The notes beneath the pieces are model-generated. The model did not search any database. It was not told the origin of the DNA and saw nothing but the letters and a program-made list of their open reading frames with translations. A stretch of DNA of 64,000 nucleotides from Deltaproteobacteria bacterium (lineage in GTDB: Bacteria > SAR324 > XYD2-FULL-50-16), in the NCBI GenBank assembly GCA_018657625.1, contig JABHWU010000025.1, forward strand, positions 1 to 64,000, in the 5' to 3' direction. Positions 20,983-31,451 of the stretch are shown in pieces; within the stretch, counting starts at the first letter, position 1, and each line of letters begins with the position of its first letter. Made by a program: the position numbers and the translations under genes.

Positions 20983-22974
20983 TTATTCCACAATTTTATA
21001 TTTAGGGGGATTCCCCTTTTGAGTACAAAGTTGGTTTATTTCTTCTTTCAATTCAATCATGCGGTCTTCCCTGTTCATCGTCAGCTGGTTAAAGCGTTCC
21101 AGCTCTTCCATTTTGATTTTTAACGCTTCTTCTGCTGCTTTTCGGTCAGTCAGATCCACAAAGCTTTCCAGCAGGTGTTTTTCCCCTCCCAGAGTCACTG
21201 GAATGACTGTTTTTAGGATTGGAATTTGTCTACCATCAGCGGTCATTAAAATCCGTTCCGCATTATCCACGTTTTTTTCCAGGTCCATGATTGGGCATTC
21301 ATTATGCTTTCGTGGACAAATAAACTGGTGACATGTTTTTCCAAGAATTTCTTCTTTTGGAAGCCCAATCATCCTGGCAGCCACTGGGTTTACGTCAATA
21401 ATACTTCTATGGGTAGGATTGATGATAATAATTCCAGTATTGATAGAATCGAGAATCGTTTGAACACGGTCTTCAGATTCCCGAAGTTTATTTTCCATCT
21501 TTTTCCGTTCAGTAATGTCTCTGATTGTTCCAACAGCATACCATTTTTCCCCTAACTGAAAAGAAGAGACACCCACTTCAACTGGAAATTTATCCTTTTC
21601 CTTGTTAATCGCTGTCAATTCTAACAATTTTCCTATAACTGGTCCTTCTCCTGTTTTAGCAAATTTTTTAAGTCCGTTTTTTGCTTTATTATGGTATTGT
21701 TTGGGAACAAACAAACTATGCATTTCTTGGCCAATTGCTTCTTTAGCAGATAAGCCAAAAAGTAGCTCAGCAGATTGATTCCAGTACATGACGCTGGCCT
21801 TATCATCTATCATAATCAAACCATCATGAATCGCTTCACTCATAGCTCTCATTTTACGTTTACTTTCTTGATGACGTGCTTCAGCTAGTTTTTTTTCTCT
21901 TATTTCTTTAATGAGTCTGCGATTCCAATAAAAAATGATCCCCAATATTATACCCGCTAAAGTTAAAACAGAAATTAGTATCTGCCAGATAATATTCCAG
22001 TCGACTTTTTTCTCAAACCGAGACAACATATCCTGCCTTGGAATCAATACTAGTTTTACAGTTTCATCGCCAAGAAGATATTTGGTTAACTCCATTGAAA
22101 AAAAACGGTTTGTGACCTGATCCTCGGATAATATTTTTGGCCCTATTAGGGAAAAATCATTTATTATTTTTCCCCTTTCTTTAAAATATCGACTCCATTC
22201 TTTATTGCGATCAGGATGGATAATATAGTTGCCATACTGATCGATTAAAAGAATGTCAAAATCTGATGATGCTCGTAAGGTATTTAATACAGGTTCTAAT
22301 CTTAAATTAATGATCACTATTCCTTTAAATTTACCGTTCAAAAAAACAGATGTACCAACCCGAAAGGTCGGGTTAAATGGAATTTCGACCTTACCGTGTT
22401 CCATATTTAAATCAAATTTGGAGTGCCACAGTTCTCCTGCAGGTGTCCCTTTTATGGACAGGAAGTAATCACGTTGACCCTTATTTTGGAGGTTCTTTTC
22501 CTGCACGATTACAGGTGAATTTTGAATTGAAGGTCTGTCTATTCTTACTTTTTCCCAACCCAGGGCATCTAGAAACCGAATCTGGATAAAATTATCATTC
22601 CCAGTTGCGATAGCATTTAATAGATTGATTAGATTAAGTTTATTACTTTCATTGGGTTTGTTAACAAAGGCCAGTGTGAAAGGGTTGTTCCTAATTGCAA
22701 TAACTTTTGCTTCAACCTGTTTAATGAAGTTTGATATATAGACAGTTTTAAAACGAAACTCTGCGTCTGCTTTCTCATTAACAAATTTTCTGACATCCGT
22801 ATCTGAAATGATATCTGGTATAGTAATACGAGTAGGTTCTGGATATATCAGCATTTGATTCGAGGATATGATAAGGATACTGATGATGGTTATCCATTTT
22901 ATTCTTGTGTTAAAAATAAAAAATCGGTGGCTTCTTTTCGATGTATTTTTATGATTACTTCCTGAATTGATCAT
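20983..22974 (-). CDS. Membrane sensor without kinase: Cache domain, two PAS domains, MIELKEEIN coil
   Basis: The 663-residue protein has a membrane span near 25-45, a double-Cache-like periplasmic domain (about 50-330), a second span (about 335-357), a PAS domain (about 370-490), a PAS domain with a cysteine-rich C-terminal half (about 500-615, CHQFICPRKHNECPIMDLEK), and a short charged coil ending in NREDRMIELKEEINQL. There is no kinase, GGDEF, EAL or methyl-accepting domain. The terminal coil recurs in the sensor at 28866-31451, so it probably docks to a shared output partner. Stop and start codons of adjacent genes are 6 and 14 bases away, so it is within the operon. Confidence 0.88.
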   Translation of the reverse strand: MINSGSNHKNTSKRSHRFFIFNTRIKWITIISILIISSNQMLIYPEPTRITIPDIISDTDVRKFVNEKADAEFRFKTVYISNFIKQVEAKVIAIRNNPFTLAFVNKPNESNKLNLINLLNAIATGNDNFIQIRFLDALGWEKVRIDRPSIQNSPVIVQEKNLQNKGQRDYFLSIKGTPAGELWHSKFDLNMEHGKVEIPFNPTFRVGTSVFLNGKFKGIVIINLRLEPVLNTLRASSDFDILLIDQYGNYIIHPDRNKEWSRYFKERGKIINDFSLIGPKILSEDQVTNRFFSMELTKYLLGDETVKLVLIPRQDMLSRFEKKVDWNIIWQILISVLTLAGIILGIIFYWNRRLIKEIREKKLAEARHQESKRKMRAMSEAIHDGLIMIDDKASVMYWNQSAELLFGLSAKEAIGQEMHSLFVPKQYHNKAKNGLKKFAKTGEGPVIGKLLELTAINKEKDKFPVEVGVSSFQLGEKWYAVGTIRDITERKKMENKLRESEDRVQTILDSINTGIIIINPTHRSIIDVNPVAARMIGLPKEEILGKTCHQFICPRKHNECPIMDLEKNVDNAERILMTADGRQIPILKTVIPVTLGGEKHLLESFVDLTDRKAAEEALKIKMEELERFNQLTMNREDRMIELKEEINQLCTQKGNPPKYKIVE

Positions 22975-22980
22975 TCTAAT

Positions 22981-25900
22981 TTATTGTTGAAGAGATTTTT
23001 TGAGATTTGCCAGAGTAACAGCAGCGTCTTTGAATTTATATTTAGAAAGCTGTTTATTTAAATCCGTTAGTGGACCGGAGAGCATAACAGGCCAGCTGAA
23101 TTGTCCTATTTCTTCTATGATTTCTTTGCAGGGTTTGGGTTTGCGTTTTTTAAGGAGAGGTTCCAGTTTGGCTAAAAAAGTTCCCAATTGTTCTTTGGTA
23201 CCTTCTTCTTTCCCCCCCTGATTGGCTGCATTTTTATTTTTTGTTTCTGATACGACCTTCAGGGCTACCGCAGGGACATCCATTTGCTCTTGCAGGGTTT
23301 GAAGCAGATCGTTGATTCCTTCCAATTGATTTTCCCTAGCAGCCAATTCCACCGATTCAGCTGCTTTTTGAATCTCAGTGGCACCGATATTTCCTGATAC
23401 CCCTTTGACGGTGTGTGCTTGTCTTTGTGCCAGTTCCAGGTCCTTGCTATCAAGAGCTTGGCGGATATCATTGATAATCGTTTGATGGTCTTCGTGAAAT
23501 TTTATTAGCAGATCCCTATAAAGTTTTTTGTTACCTCCCACTCGGGTGAGACCGGCTTTGATATCAATACCTGGGATTTCTTCAGGGAGTTGGACAGTTT
23601 CTTTAGTTGTTTGATTTTGCTTTTTGTAGGCTGAAGGTAGTTTCCGTTCTCCAGGTTTTATCCATTTAACCAGGGTTGAATACAATTGTTGTGGATCAAT
23701 GGGTTTTGCCACATGATCATTCATTCCAACTTCGAGTGCCTTTTCACGGTCCCCTACCATAGCATTAGCTGTCATAGCAATAATAGGAAGTGATTCAAAA
23801 GATTGATTTTTCCTGATTGCAGTTGCTGATTCATAACCACTCATCACCGGCATTTGAATATCCATTAAAATTGCATCGTAAGCTTTCTCCATTGCTTTTT
23901 CCGTCCCCTCTTTACCATCATTGGCGATCTCAACAAAGAATCCTTGTCCTTCTAAAAGCTCACTGGCTACTTGCTGATTGATTTCATTATCCTCGACCAA
24001 CAGGATATTCGCACCACGAATACCATTCAGTTCTTCACTGTTTGAGTTTTTTTGAAAAGGCTGTAACCCTCTATCTACATTGCTTTTATCAAAGACCTCC
24101 AATATGGTGTCCAGCATTACTGAAGGGTTGACTGGTTTCATTAAAAATCCATCCAACTCTATTTCCTGGGCTTGTTGAAGGACTTCCTCCCTGCCATAGG
24201 AAGTACACATAACAATCTTTGGCGTTTGCTGTAGTTTTAGATTGTTTTTGATCTGTCGACTGGTTTCAATGCCGTTCATACCTGGCATTTTCCAATCCAT
24301 AATAATTAGATCATAGGGTTTTTTCGATGCCGTAAGCGCATCAATAGCTTTACCTCCGGTAAAAGCGTATTCAACATCAAAACTGAAGGATTCGAGAATT
24401 TCCTTGAAAATCTGCCTGGCTGTTTCATTGTCATCTACCACCAGAACATGTAGGCCTTTTAATTCTTTAGCTAGTGCCAGATTAGTCTCTTTGCGAATCG
24501 CCTGCTGTTTAAATTCCCCGGTAAAAATAAAGCTGCTGCCTTTACCTGGCTCACTTTCAACCCAGATCTCCCCCTTCATCATCTCCACCAACCGTTTACT
24601 TATCGTAAGACCTAATCCGGTGCCACCAAATTTTCGAGTAGTGGAGGAATCTGCCTGGGAAAATGATTGAAACAGCTTTCCAATCTGTTCTTTGGTCATC
24701 CCAATACCGGTATCCCTGACAACAAACCTAATTGTGAAAAGATCACCTTCAGCTTTTACTTTTTCCACTGTAATCACGACTTCACCGTCACTAGTGAATT
24801 TAACGGCATTATTAGCTAAATTAATCAGGATTTGTCCGAGTCTTAAAGGATCCCCAATCAGAAATTTAGGGACATCCGGATGGATCTGGAATAAGAATTC
24901 CAGTTCCTTTTCCTGGGATTTCCCGGCGATCAAGGTAGATACGTTATCCATCACCGTATCCAAACTGAAATCAGTCGCTTCCATATCCAGTTTTCCCGCT
25001 TCAATTTTGGAAAAATCCAGGATATCATTGATAATCCCCAATAAGGACGTAGCTGAGTTATGAACCTTGGTGAGATAATCGGTTTGTTTTGCGGTTAAAT
25101 CGGTTTGCAGTGCCAGGTGGGTCATACCCATAATGGCATTCATCGGTGTTCTGATTTCATGACTCATGTTGGCCAGAAAATCACTTTTGGCTTTTGTGGC
25201 TTCTTCGGCTTTATCTCTTTCTTCATCCAGATCTTCCATCATATTTAGCATTGCTGACTGAGCTTGTTCCTGATCCTCCACCCGCGCTTTTAATTCCTGC
25301 TCCAGTTTTTTTTGGCTGGTAATATCCCGAACAAAGGCCGAAATGCCAATGATATCCTTATGTTCATTTCTGACAGCTGACCAATCAAATTCATAAATGG
25401 TACTCGTACTTGAAGTGGATCTTACTTCTGAAAAAGAATCACCACTAAGGACACGATCAAGACTACTTTGAATTATCGGGACCAGCTTTGGTATTGAGAT
25501 GGCGTCCAACATATTCATTCCCAGTTCAATTTCGGTTCCATAAGTGTCTTTCATTGCCAGGTAATGGCCATCATTAAATGCCGTATAGCAATACCTGGTA
25601 TCAAGAGAAAAGATAGCAATTCCCTCTGGACTATCAATTAATGCCTTTATAAGATTGCTGGTTTCTGCCAATTCAGTTTCGATACGTTTTCTCTCGCTAA
25701 TATCCTCTTTGAGTGCCAGAAAATATTTAATTGTATTGTCTTCAGACATAATGGGGGAAATTGAAGCAGATTCCCAATATAATTCCCCGCTTTTCTTTTT
25801 ATTTTGAAGCTCACCTCGCCATTCACTACCTGACTTGATGACTTCCCATAATTGATGAAATACTTCAGGGGGAGTATCGTCAGATTTTAGGATTCTCGGG

Positions 25901-27717
25901 TTTTGTCCGATAGACTCTGCTTCAGTGTAACCAGTTACTTCACAGAACCTGGGGTTGACATACTCGATAGTACCTTCAGGATCTGTAATAACAATTGATA
26001 CGGGACTTTGCATCACAGCCTGTGACAGTTTTTTTAACTCCTCATCAGATATTTTTCGCTGAGTAATATCTTCAAAAGCAACAGCCACTCCACCACCGGC
26101 GTTTGCACTAATCGGGGTTGCACTGGTATTGATCCAGACCCGATTACCATCGGGGCGGATAACACCCATTTCTATATTTTTAATGATACCTTCCCCACTT
26201 AAAGCCCTTGAAGCCGGATATTCTTCCACCGGCATTTCTGAATCATCAGTGCGGATTATTGTCCATTTATCGGATTGCAGATCCCTCATCTTATGTTCAT
26301 CAGCCGAAAGCCCGAGAATATTTTCTGATATCATATTTGCTTCCCGGATTTCTCCCTGGGGACCAATCATCACAACACCAACCGGTAATGCTTCAAAAAG
26401 TGCCTTTAATTGTTGCTGCGAATTAATCAGTTTTTCCTCAGCCAATTTCTGATCGGTGATATCCATACTGGTTCCGATCATCCGAATCGGTTTTGATAAT
26501 TTGTTTTTTAAAACAATGGCCTGACTAGCTAAAATGCAGGTTTCTCCGTTCGGTTTTTTGACCCTAAACTCATTTCGATAGTCAATACCTTGATTCAAAG
26601 CTTTTTGTACCTTTTCATCAAATTGCTCTCTGTCATCGGGATGGATCATTTCCATAAATGTTTGATGATCAGGAGCTCCGGCTTTGGGATCTATTTTCAA
26701 AATGTTGTAATAGGCTTCATCCCAGTAGACGGTGTTCTCTATAATGTTCCAGTCCCAGAAACCAATACCGGATGTAGATAGTGCGAGGTTGAGGCGTTGC
26801 TTGTTTTTTAATAGTTCATCTGTGGCTAAATTTACTTTTTGGCGAATCAGATTGTTTTGCCTAATTAGCAAACTGAAGAAGAGTGTCAATAGGAGACTGC
26901 CACTAAAACCACCAAATAAAATAAAATCGGCCAATCCTTCATTAGGACCGCCCTCAAATGATTTTTCAGCGTACCAGGTAAACAATAAATCTGCACTGGC
27001 GCTAACAGATCTGGTTGTTGTTTTATGACTGGCATTTTTTATTGGTTTCCCGGCAATGTCTTTTAAATTTCCAGCTCCATTTTTTCCCAGAAATTTACCT
27101 TGAATCAGAAGATGAAGACCATCCGGTTTATGAATATCCATCACTCCCTGCAGCAGGGCGTCAAGATTTAATAATCCCACAACTATTAATGTTCCCTTTG
27201 CGTCATGGGTTGCAAGGGAAACAGCAGAGTAGTTGACATCTTCGACCGATGTTAGTAGTTGACTGATAATCATTTGGCCAGAATTTACATTTGCTGAATC
27301 AAGTACTGATTGTAACTCCGGTTTTTTGCTTAATGGTAACTCCGGGGAAAAGATAGCAAATGGTTCATTGGTATATTCCATGTACCATTGCTTTTCTTTT
27401 TTATTTAATCTGAAAGTTGCATAGGAATCAATAAACAGCGAAGTTGCTCGGGCCTCGAAAGCATCAGCCGCGTTTAAAAATTCATCCTCACTGACACTAT
27501 TTGAATTTTCATATAAAACTGCTAATCCTGAAATCGGAGCGTAGCTTTCCTCTAACCAGCCAATAATAGTTCCTGAGAGCAATTGAGATGTTTGTTCAAC
27601 TTCCGTTTGCCAGGTTTTTCTGGCATCATCTCGAAACATTTGACTGAGGATAAAAGATCCAGAAATGCCAGCCACTAATAAGAAAGTTGCGATAAACCAA
27701 AAAGTTAATTGTTTCAT
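22981..27717 (-). CDS. Hybrid histidine kinase: CHASE-like sensor, 4xPAS, kinase core, two RECs, Hpt, tail
   Basis: The 1578-residue protein has an N-terminal span, a CHASE-like extracytoplasmic domain (about 30-260), a second span (about 265-288), four PAS domains (about 308-800) and a coil. HisKA follows with H853, HATPase (GGTGLGL), receiver 1 with D1141 in [12 protein letters not shown], receiver 2 with D1286 in [12 protein letters not shown], Hpt with H1435 in [12 protein letters not shown], and the tail with [15 protein letters not shown]. Both receivers keep the acidic pair and the phospho-acceptor, so a branched relay is possible. The TorT-like gene ends 13 bases before its start, which suggests that binding protein presents ligand to this sensor. 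Confidence 0.95.
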   Translation of the reverse strand: MKQLTFWFIATFLLVAGISGSFILSQMFRDDARKTWQTEVEQTSQLLSGTIIGWLEESYAPISGLAVLYENSNSVSEDEFLNAADAFEARATSLFIDSYATFRLNKKEKQWYMEYTNEPFAIFSPELPLSKKPELQSVLDSANVNSGQMIISQLLTSVEDVNYSAVSLATHDAKGTLIVVGLLNLDALLQGVMDIHKPDGLHLLIQGKFLGKNGAGNLKDIAGKPIKNASHKTTTRSVSASADLLFTWYAEKSFEGGPNEGLADFILFGGFSGSLLLTLFFSLLIRQNNLIRQKVNLATDELLKNKQRLNLALSTSGIGFWDWNIIENTVYWDEAYYNILKIDPKAGAPDHQTFMEMIHPDDREQFDEKVQKALNQGIDYRNEFRVKKPNGETCILASQAIVLKNKLSKPIRMIGTSMDITDQKLAEEKLINSQQQLKALFEALPVGVVMIGPQGEIREANMISENILGLSADEHKMRDLQSDKWTIIRTDDSEMPVEEYPASRALSGEGIIKNIEMGVIRPDGNRVWINTSATPISANAGGGVAVAFEDITQRKISDEELKKLSQAVMQSPVSIVITDPEGTIEYVNPRFCEVTGYTEAESIGQNPRILKSDDTPPEVFHQLWEVIKSGSEWRGELQNKKKSGELYWESASISPIMSEDNTIKYFLALKEDISERKRIETELAETSNLIKALIDSPEGIAIFSLDTRYCYTAFNDGHYLAMKDTYGTEIELGMNMLDAISIPKLVPIIQSSLDRVLSGDSFSEVRSTSSTSTIYEFDWSAVRNEHKDIIGISAFVRDITSQKKLEQELKARVEDQEQAQSAMLNMMEDLDEERDKAEEATKAKSDFLANMSHEIRTPMNAIMGMTHLALQTDLTAKQTDYLTKVHNSATSLLGIINDILDFSKIEAGKLDMEATDFSLDTVMDNVSTLIAGKSQEKELEFLFQIHPDVPKFLIGDPLRLGQILINLANNAVKFTSDGEVVITVEKVKAEGDLFTIRFVVRDTGIGMTKEQIGKLFQSFSQADSSTTRKFGGTGLGLTISKRLVEMMKGEIWVESEPGKGSSFIFTGEFKQQAIRKETNLALAKELKGLHVLVVDDNETARQIFKEILESFSFDVEYAFTGGKAIDALTASKKPYDLIIMDWKMPGMNGIETSRQIKNNLKLQQTPKIVMCTSYGREEVLQQAQEIELDGFLMKPVNPSVMLDTILEVFDKSNVDRGLQPFQKNSNSEELNGIRGANILLVEDNEINQQVASELLEGQGFFVEIANDGKEGTEKAMEKAYDAILMDIQMPVMSGYESATAIRKNQSFESLPIIAMTANAMVGDREKALEVGMNDHVAKPIDPQQLYSTLVKWIKPGERKLPSAYKKQNQTTKETVQLPEEIPGIDIKAGLTRVGGNKKLYRDLLIKFHEDHQTIINDIRQALDSKDLELAQRQAHTVKGVSGNIGATEIQKAAESVELAARENQLEGINDLLQTLQEQMDVPAVALKVVSETKNKNAANQGGKEEGTKEQLGTFLAKLEPLLKKRKPKPCKEIIEEIGQFSWPVMLSGPLTDLNKQLSKYKFKDAAVTLANLKKSLQQ

Positions 27718-27730
27718 TTAATATGAACCT

Positions 27731-28852
27731 TTATTCATTAATACTAAAGACAGGTTTAAACCCTCTTGGAGCCAAAGTAGTTGAGCTATCCCATTTTCTA
27801 ATATTATTTCTATCAATAACAATTACTTTGGGAGCAATGTGCTTATCATAGTCTTTCTTTTCAATGATTCGAATCATGGTATCGATAGCTATTCTGGCTT
27901 GCAGCACCGGATGATCAGTCGGAGCAGCCAAGATATCACCGCGTCTGATTCCGCGGTGAACACCCGGACCATAATAATATGAAAGTATTTTGATTTTATT
28001 TTTCAAACCTCTTTTTCGGATAAGGTTCACAGCAACTTCCGCTGTAACAGCTGTTCCAGCCAGAATATCTATTTTTCCCGAATAGTCATCCAAAGCCTTA
28101 TCTAACAGTATACTTTGAGCTGTGCTTCCAGTATCTCCTTTCTGATTCAAAAGGATCTGAATATTACTTTCTTTAATAGCTGCATTAAATCCCCTCTCAC
28201 CAGCAGAAACCCAGCCGGCACCTGCTGGTCCGGGAAACCAAGCTACTGATAATGGCTGATTGGATTTTTGCTGATTATTGGCTAGAAAACTACCGGCCTG
28301 AAATCCCATATCCCAGAATGAAACAGCAACGCGTGATGTGATAAAAGGGGACGATATACCGTTAATCAAATCCAGTACCGGAATGTGGTTTTCTGAAAAT
28401 TTTTTAACCAGTTCATTTAATCCATTTTCTGAAATAGCACTGATGATAACGCCATCCGGTTTTTCATTTTCTGATTTTAGAATTGATTCGATCTGTTTCT
28501 TTTGAATATCCAAATGACCATACCCCCCTGCTTGCTGAATAGTTAATTTAACATTCAGGCGACGCGCTTCATCCATAAGTCCATAATTGACGCCCAACCA
28601 ATAGGCATCTTTTAAATGTGGAATAAAAACCTGGATATGCCATTTTTTTTGTGTTTTTTCCAAGGGTTTATACTGCTTTTGAACGCGTTGACGGGTATCA
28701 TTAAAGGGCGGTTCCCAAACGTCTACATCGACCGGATACCAGGTTTTTTTTTCACAGAATATTTGGGGCGATAAAAGCAAGAAATAACTAATAATTAACA
28801 ACAGACAATTCAAATTAGCACTTAATTTCAGCCTGAAATTTACATTTCTCAT
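27731..28852 (-). CDS. torT: TorT-like periplasmic binding protein
   Basis: The 373-residue protein has a signal segment and a periplasmic-binding-protein type I fold. The stretches WYPVDVDVWEPPFN, PHLKDAYWLGVNYGLMDEA, AGGYGHLDIQKKQIE and PVLDLINGISSP match what I know of TorT, the protein that binds TMAO and presents it to the hybrid kinase TorS in enterobacteria. Here it lies between a Cache-HAMP-PAS sensor and a CHASE-like hybrid kinase, each 13 bases away, so a TorT/TorS-like pair is plausible although the kinase is not a TorS orthologue by architecture. No TMAO reductase genes are in the window. The ligand could be TMAO or another small osmolyte. Confidence 0.82.
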   Translation of the reverse strand: MRNVNFRLKLSANLNCLLLIISYFLLLSPQIFCEKKTWYPVDVDVWEPPFNDTRQRVQKQYKPLEKTQKKWHIQVFIPHLKDAYWLGVNYGLMDEARRLNVKLTIQQAGGYGHLDIQKKQIESILKSENEKPDGVIISAISENGLNELVKKFSENHIPVLDLINGISSPFITSRVAVSFWDMGFQAGSFLANNQQKSNQPLSVAWFPGPAGAGWVSAGERGFNAAIKESNIQILLNQKGDTGSTAQSILLDKALDDYSGKIDILAGTAVTAEVAVNLIRKRGLKNKIKILSYYYGPGVHRGIRRGDILAAPTDHPVLQARIAIDTMIRIIEKKDYDKHIAPKVIVIDRNNIRKWDSSTTLAPRGFKPVFSINE

Positions 28853-28865
28853 CCGAATCCTCCTG

Positions 28866-31451
28866 TTACCTTTGAATTTTATATTTCGATTCTAATCCAC
28901 TTTGATCTAATAGATCATTAATCTCTTGTTTTAATTCAATCATTTTATTTTCTCTACCGATGGCCATTTTTCTAAATCGATTTAACTCATCAAATCTTTT
29001 GTTTAATTCTTCTTCAGTGGACTTTGCTGATGTAATATCCAGCAATGAGGCCAACATTTTATCGACTTTCCCATCGGGTTTTCTTAGACAAGAGACGGAT
29101 AGGTTAATATGAACTATTTGACCATCCTTTCTGATCATTCTTTTATTCAGGGTATAGTTATCTATTTTTCCATCCATCATTTTTTGGTATTGCTGTAAGT
29201 CTTTTTCTAAATCCTCTTGATGGGTCAATTTTTCCCAGCTAAGTTGTTTAAACTCTTCTTTTGTATATCCAAAAATGACTGTCAGCCGGCTGTTGACCTC
29301 CAACCAACCTTTACTGGGGTGTGTAACGGCCATTCCTACTTGACTATGTTCAAAATAAGCGCGAAATCTACCCTGGCTCGCTTTTAATTCTTCTTCTGCT
29401 TTTTTCGTATCTGTTACATCTCTAAACGTGATGACTGCTCCTACAATGTCGTTCTCTTTAATTATGGGTGTGCTGGTATAAATGACATCGATGCTGGAAC
29501 CGTCTTTTTTCCAGAGAATTTCATCGTTGATATGGAATGTTTGTCTAGTGGTATAAGCTTTTCTCATTGGGCATTCTTCAACTGGATAATCCGAACCATC
29601 TTTCCTGGTATGGTGAATAATAGTATGGATTTGCCCATCTATTAACTCATCATTCTGGTACCCTAAAATAGAACAGGCAGAGGGATTAATGAAGATAACC
29701 TGACCATCGAGATTGACACCAAAAATTCCTTCTTCAATGTTTTCCAGTACCAGGCGGTTTTTTTCTTCGGATTCCCGTAATGCTTCACCGGCACGGATAC
29801 GTTCTGTGATATCCCGAACAGCAGCAGAGATTAATAATCCTTCGTCTGTCTTCAGAGGACTAAGACTGACCTCTACTGGAAATTCTTCTCCATTTTTTTT
29901 AAGTCCGATCAGATCTAGTTTTGCATCTATCGGTCTGACCAATGCGTCTTTGATGAACTTGTTTCGTTTGGCTGGATGGCTATCTCTGAATCTGTGAGGG
30001 ATGACAAATTCAATTTCTTTTCCAAGCAACTCCTCCCTATTGTAACCAAATAGTTTTTCCGTTTGTGCATTTACAATACTGATGACACCCAATTCATTGA
30101 CAATGATCATACTGTCTGGTGCTGATTCCAGAAGATCTCTGAACCTTTTTTCTATTTTCTCCAAATCACTGGTTCTTTCTTTAACCCTTTGCTCCAGCTC
30201 AAAATTGATATCATGTAGTTTTTGCTCTGCCTGATTTTTCTCTTTAATTTCGCTATCCAACTTATCAATCGTGTCCTTGATCGCTTGCTTCATTTTATTG
30301 AAACTTTTTGCTAAAATACCGATTTCATCTTCAGCTCTATATTTTATATTGATATCAAACTGACCTTCTGCGATTTTTTTACTGGATTCACTTAACCAGA
30401 TTAAAGGTTTTGTAAACCGATCAGCCATAAATACTGATATAAATATCACTAAAACAAAAACAACAATTGCCGAAAATATGATTAGATTTCTTAAATCTTC
30501 GATCGCCATGAAGGCTTCAGTTTCATCTATCTCGGCGATAAGCGCATAAGTTGCTGTTTCTGTTGAGATGGGAACAAAGGCTGATAAAACCTTGATACCC
30601 CGATAGTCGTGAATGATTTTTCTGCCCGTTTCATAATTTAAGGCGGTTTGGCTGGCTTCGGTATCTACGTAACCGACTTTGGGATCATTAAAGGAGGCTC
30701 TAACTGAGTGGGTTAGTGGCTTTAAATATGAATCTGATCGCATTAAATTATCTGCACCCACTAGGTAGGCTTCCCCGGTTTCTCCCATGCCGGATCGTTC
30801 TGTCATGATGTTACTGACAGAATCGATTGATAGCTTTAAAACCACAGCTCCCTCTACTTCACCGAAAATATCTATGGGCGAAAGCAAAAATGCTGTTGGG
30901 CGGTTTCCGGAAGGGGCATAAAGTTCAAAATCAGTCATGATGATGGATTGCATTCCACTGGAAAAATATACCCCCAGGTGAGTATTTTTTGTTAGTGTTT
31001 TAAAAACATTTTGGGCCAGGTCAGATTCTTTTTTCAGGGAATAGACGATGTCTCCATTTTTTGTGATCAGCAACATGTCATGATATCCATATTCCTGACA
31101 AAACTTTGCAAAAGATTCACCGTATTCCAGGCTGGCGAAATAATCATATTGGCTTTCGTCAATTTCGCCATCAACTAGGGTTGAAGAAAAGGCATCCAGG
31201 GCCGCGCCAATATGAGAACTGTTGGCCAATACTGAAATATCAGACTGCGTTTTTGCAAAATAGCGTTCTACTTGTGTTTTTTTTGAATCTCGTACACTTT
31301 CCAATTGAGCAAATATCTTATTGAGTATTGCTTCTTTTGAAATATTAATGGCAACAATTCCAATGGTTACGAAAGGAATTAAACTTACAAATATTAACAC
31401 CAGAATTAAACGCGTTCTAATTTTAAATTTATTTATTATTCTTTTGATCAT
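28866..31451 (-). CDS. Membrane sensor without kinase: dCache, HAMP, three PAS domains, MIELKQEIN coil
   Basis: The 861-residue protein has a span near 14-36, a dCache-like periplasmic domain (about 40-320), a second span (about 320-342), HAMP (about 343-396), a coil, three PAS domains (about 420-805) and a terminal coil containing GRENKMIELKQEINDL. It has no kinase or cyclase output. The end is closely similar to that of the sensor at 20983-22974. The ATG is directly adjacent to the stop of the upstream binding-protein fragment. It was probably paired with that binding protein, now broken, or with the TorT-like protein that follows. Confidence 0.9.
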   Translation of the reverse strand: MIKRIINKFKIRTRLILVLIFVSLIPFVTIGIVAINISKEAILNKIFAQLESVRDSKKTQVERYFAKTQSDISVLANSSHIGAALDAFSSTLVDGEIDESQYDYFASLEYGESFAKFCQEYGYHDMLLITKNGDIVYSLKKESDLAQNVFKTLTKNTHLGVYFSSGMQSIIMTDFELYAPSGNRPTAFLLSPIDIFGEVEGAVVLKLSIDSVSNIMTERSGMGETGEAYLVGADNLMRSDSYLKPLTHSVRASFNDPKVGYVDTEASQTALNYETGRKIIHDYRGIKVLSAFVPISTETATYALIAEIDETEAFMAIEDLRNLIIFSAIVVFVLVIFISVFMADRFTKPLIWLSESSKKIAEGQFDINIKYRAEDEIGILAKSFNKMKQAIKDTIDKLDSEIKEKNQAEQKLHDINFELEQRVKERTSDLEKIEKRFRDLLESAPDSMIIVNELGVISIVNAQTEKLFGYNREELLGKEIEFVIPHRFRDSHPAKRNKFIKDALVRPIDAKLDLIGLKKNGEEFPVEVSLSPLKTDEGLLISAAVRDITERIRAGEALRESEEKNRLVLENIEEGIFGVNLDGQVIFINPSACSILGYQNDELIDGQIHTIIHHTRKDGSDYPVEECPMRKAYTTRQTFHINDEILWKKDGSSIDVIYTSTPIIKENDIVGAVITFRDVTDTKKAEEELKASQGRFRAYFEHSQVGMAVTHPSKGWLEVNSRLTVIFGYTKEEFKQLSWEKLTHQEDLEKDLQQYQKMMDGKIDNYTLNKRMIRKDGQIVHINLSVSCLRKPDGKVDKMLASLLDITSAKSTEEELNKRFDELNRFRKMAIGRENKMIELKQEINDLLDQSGLESKYKIQR

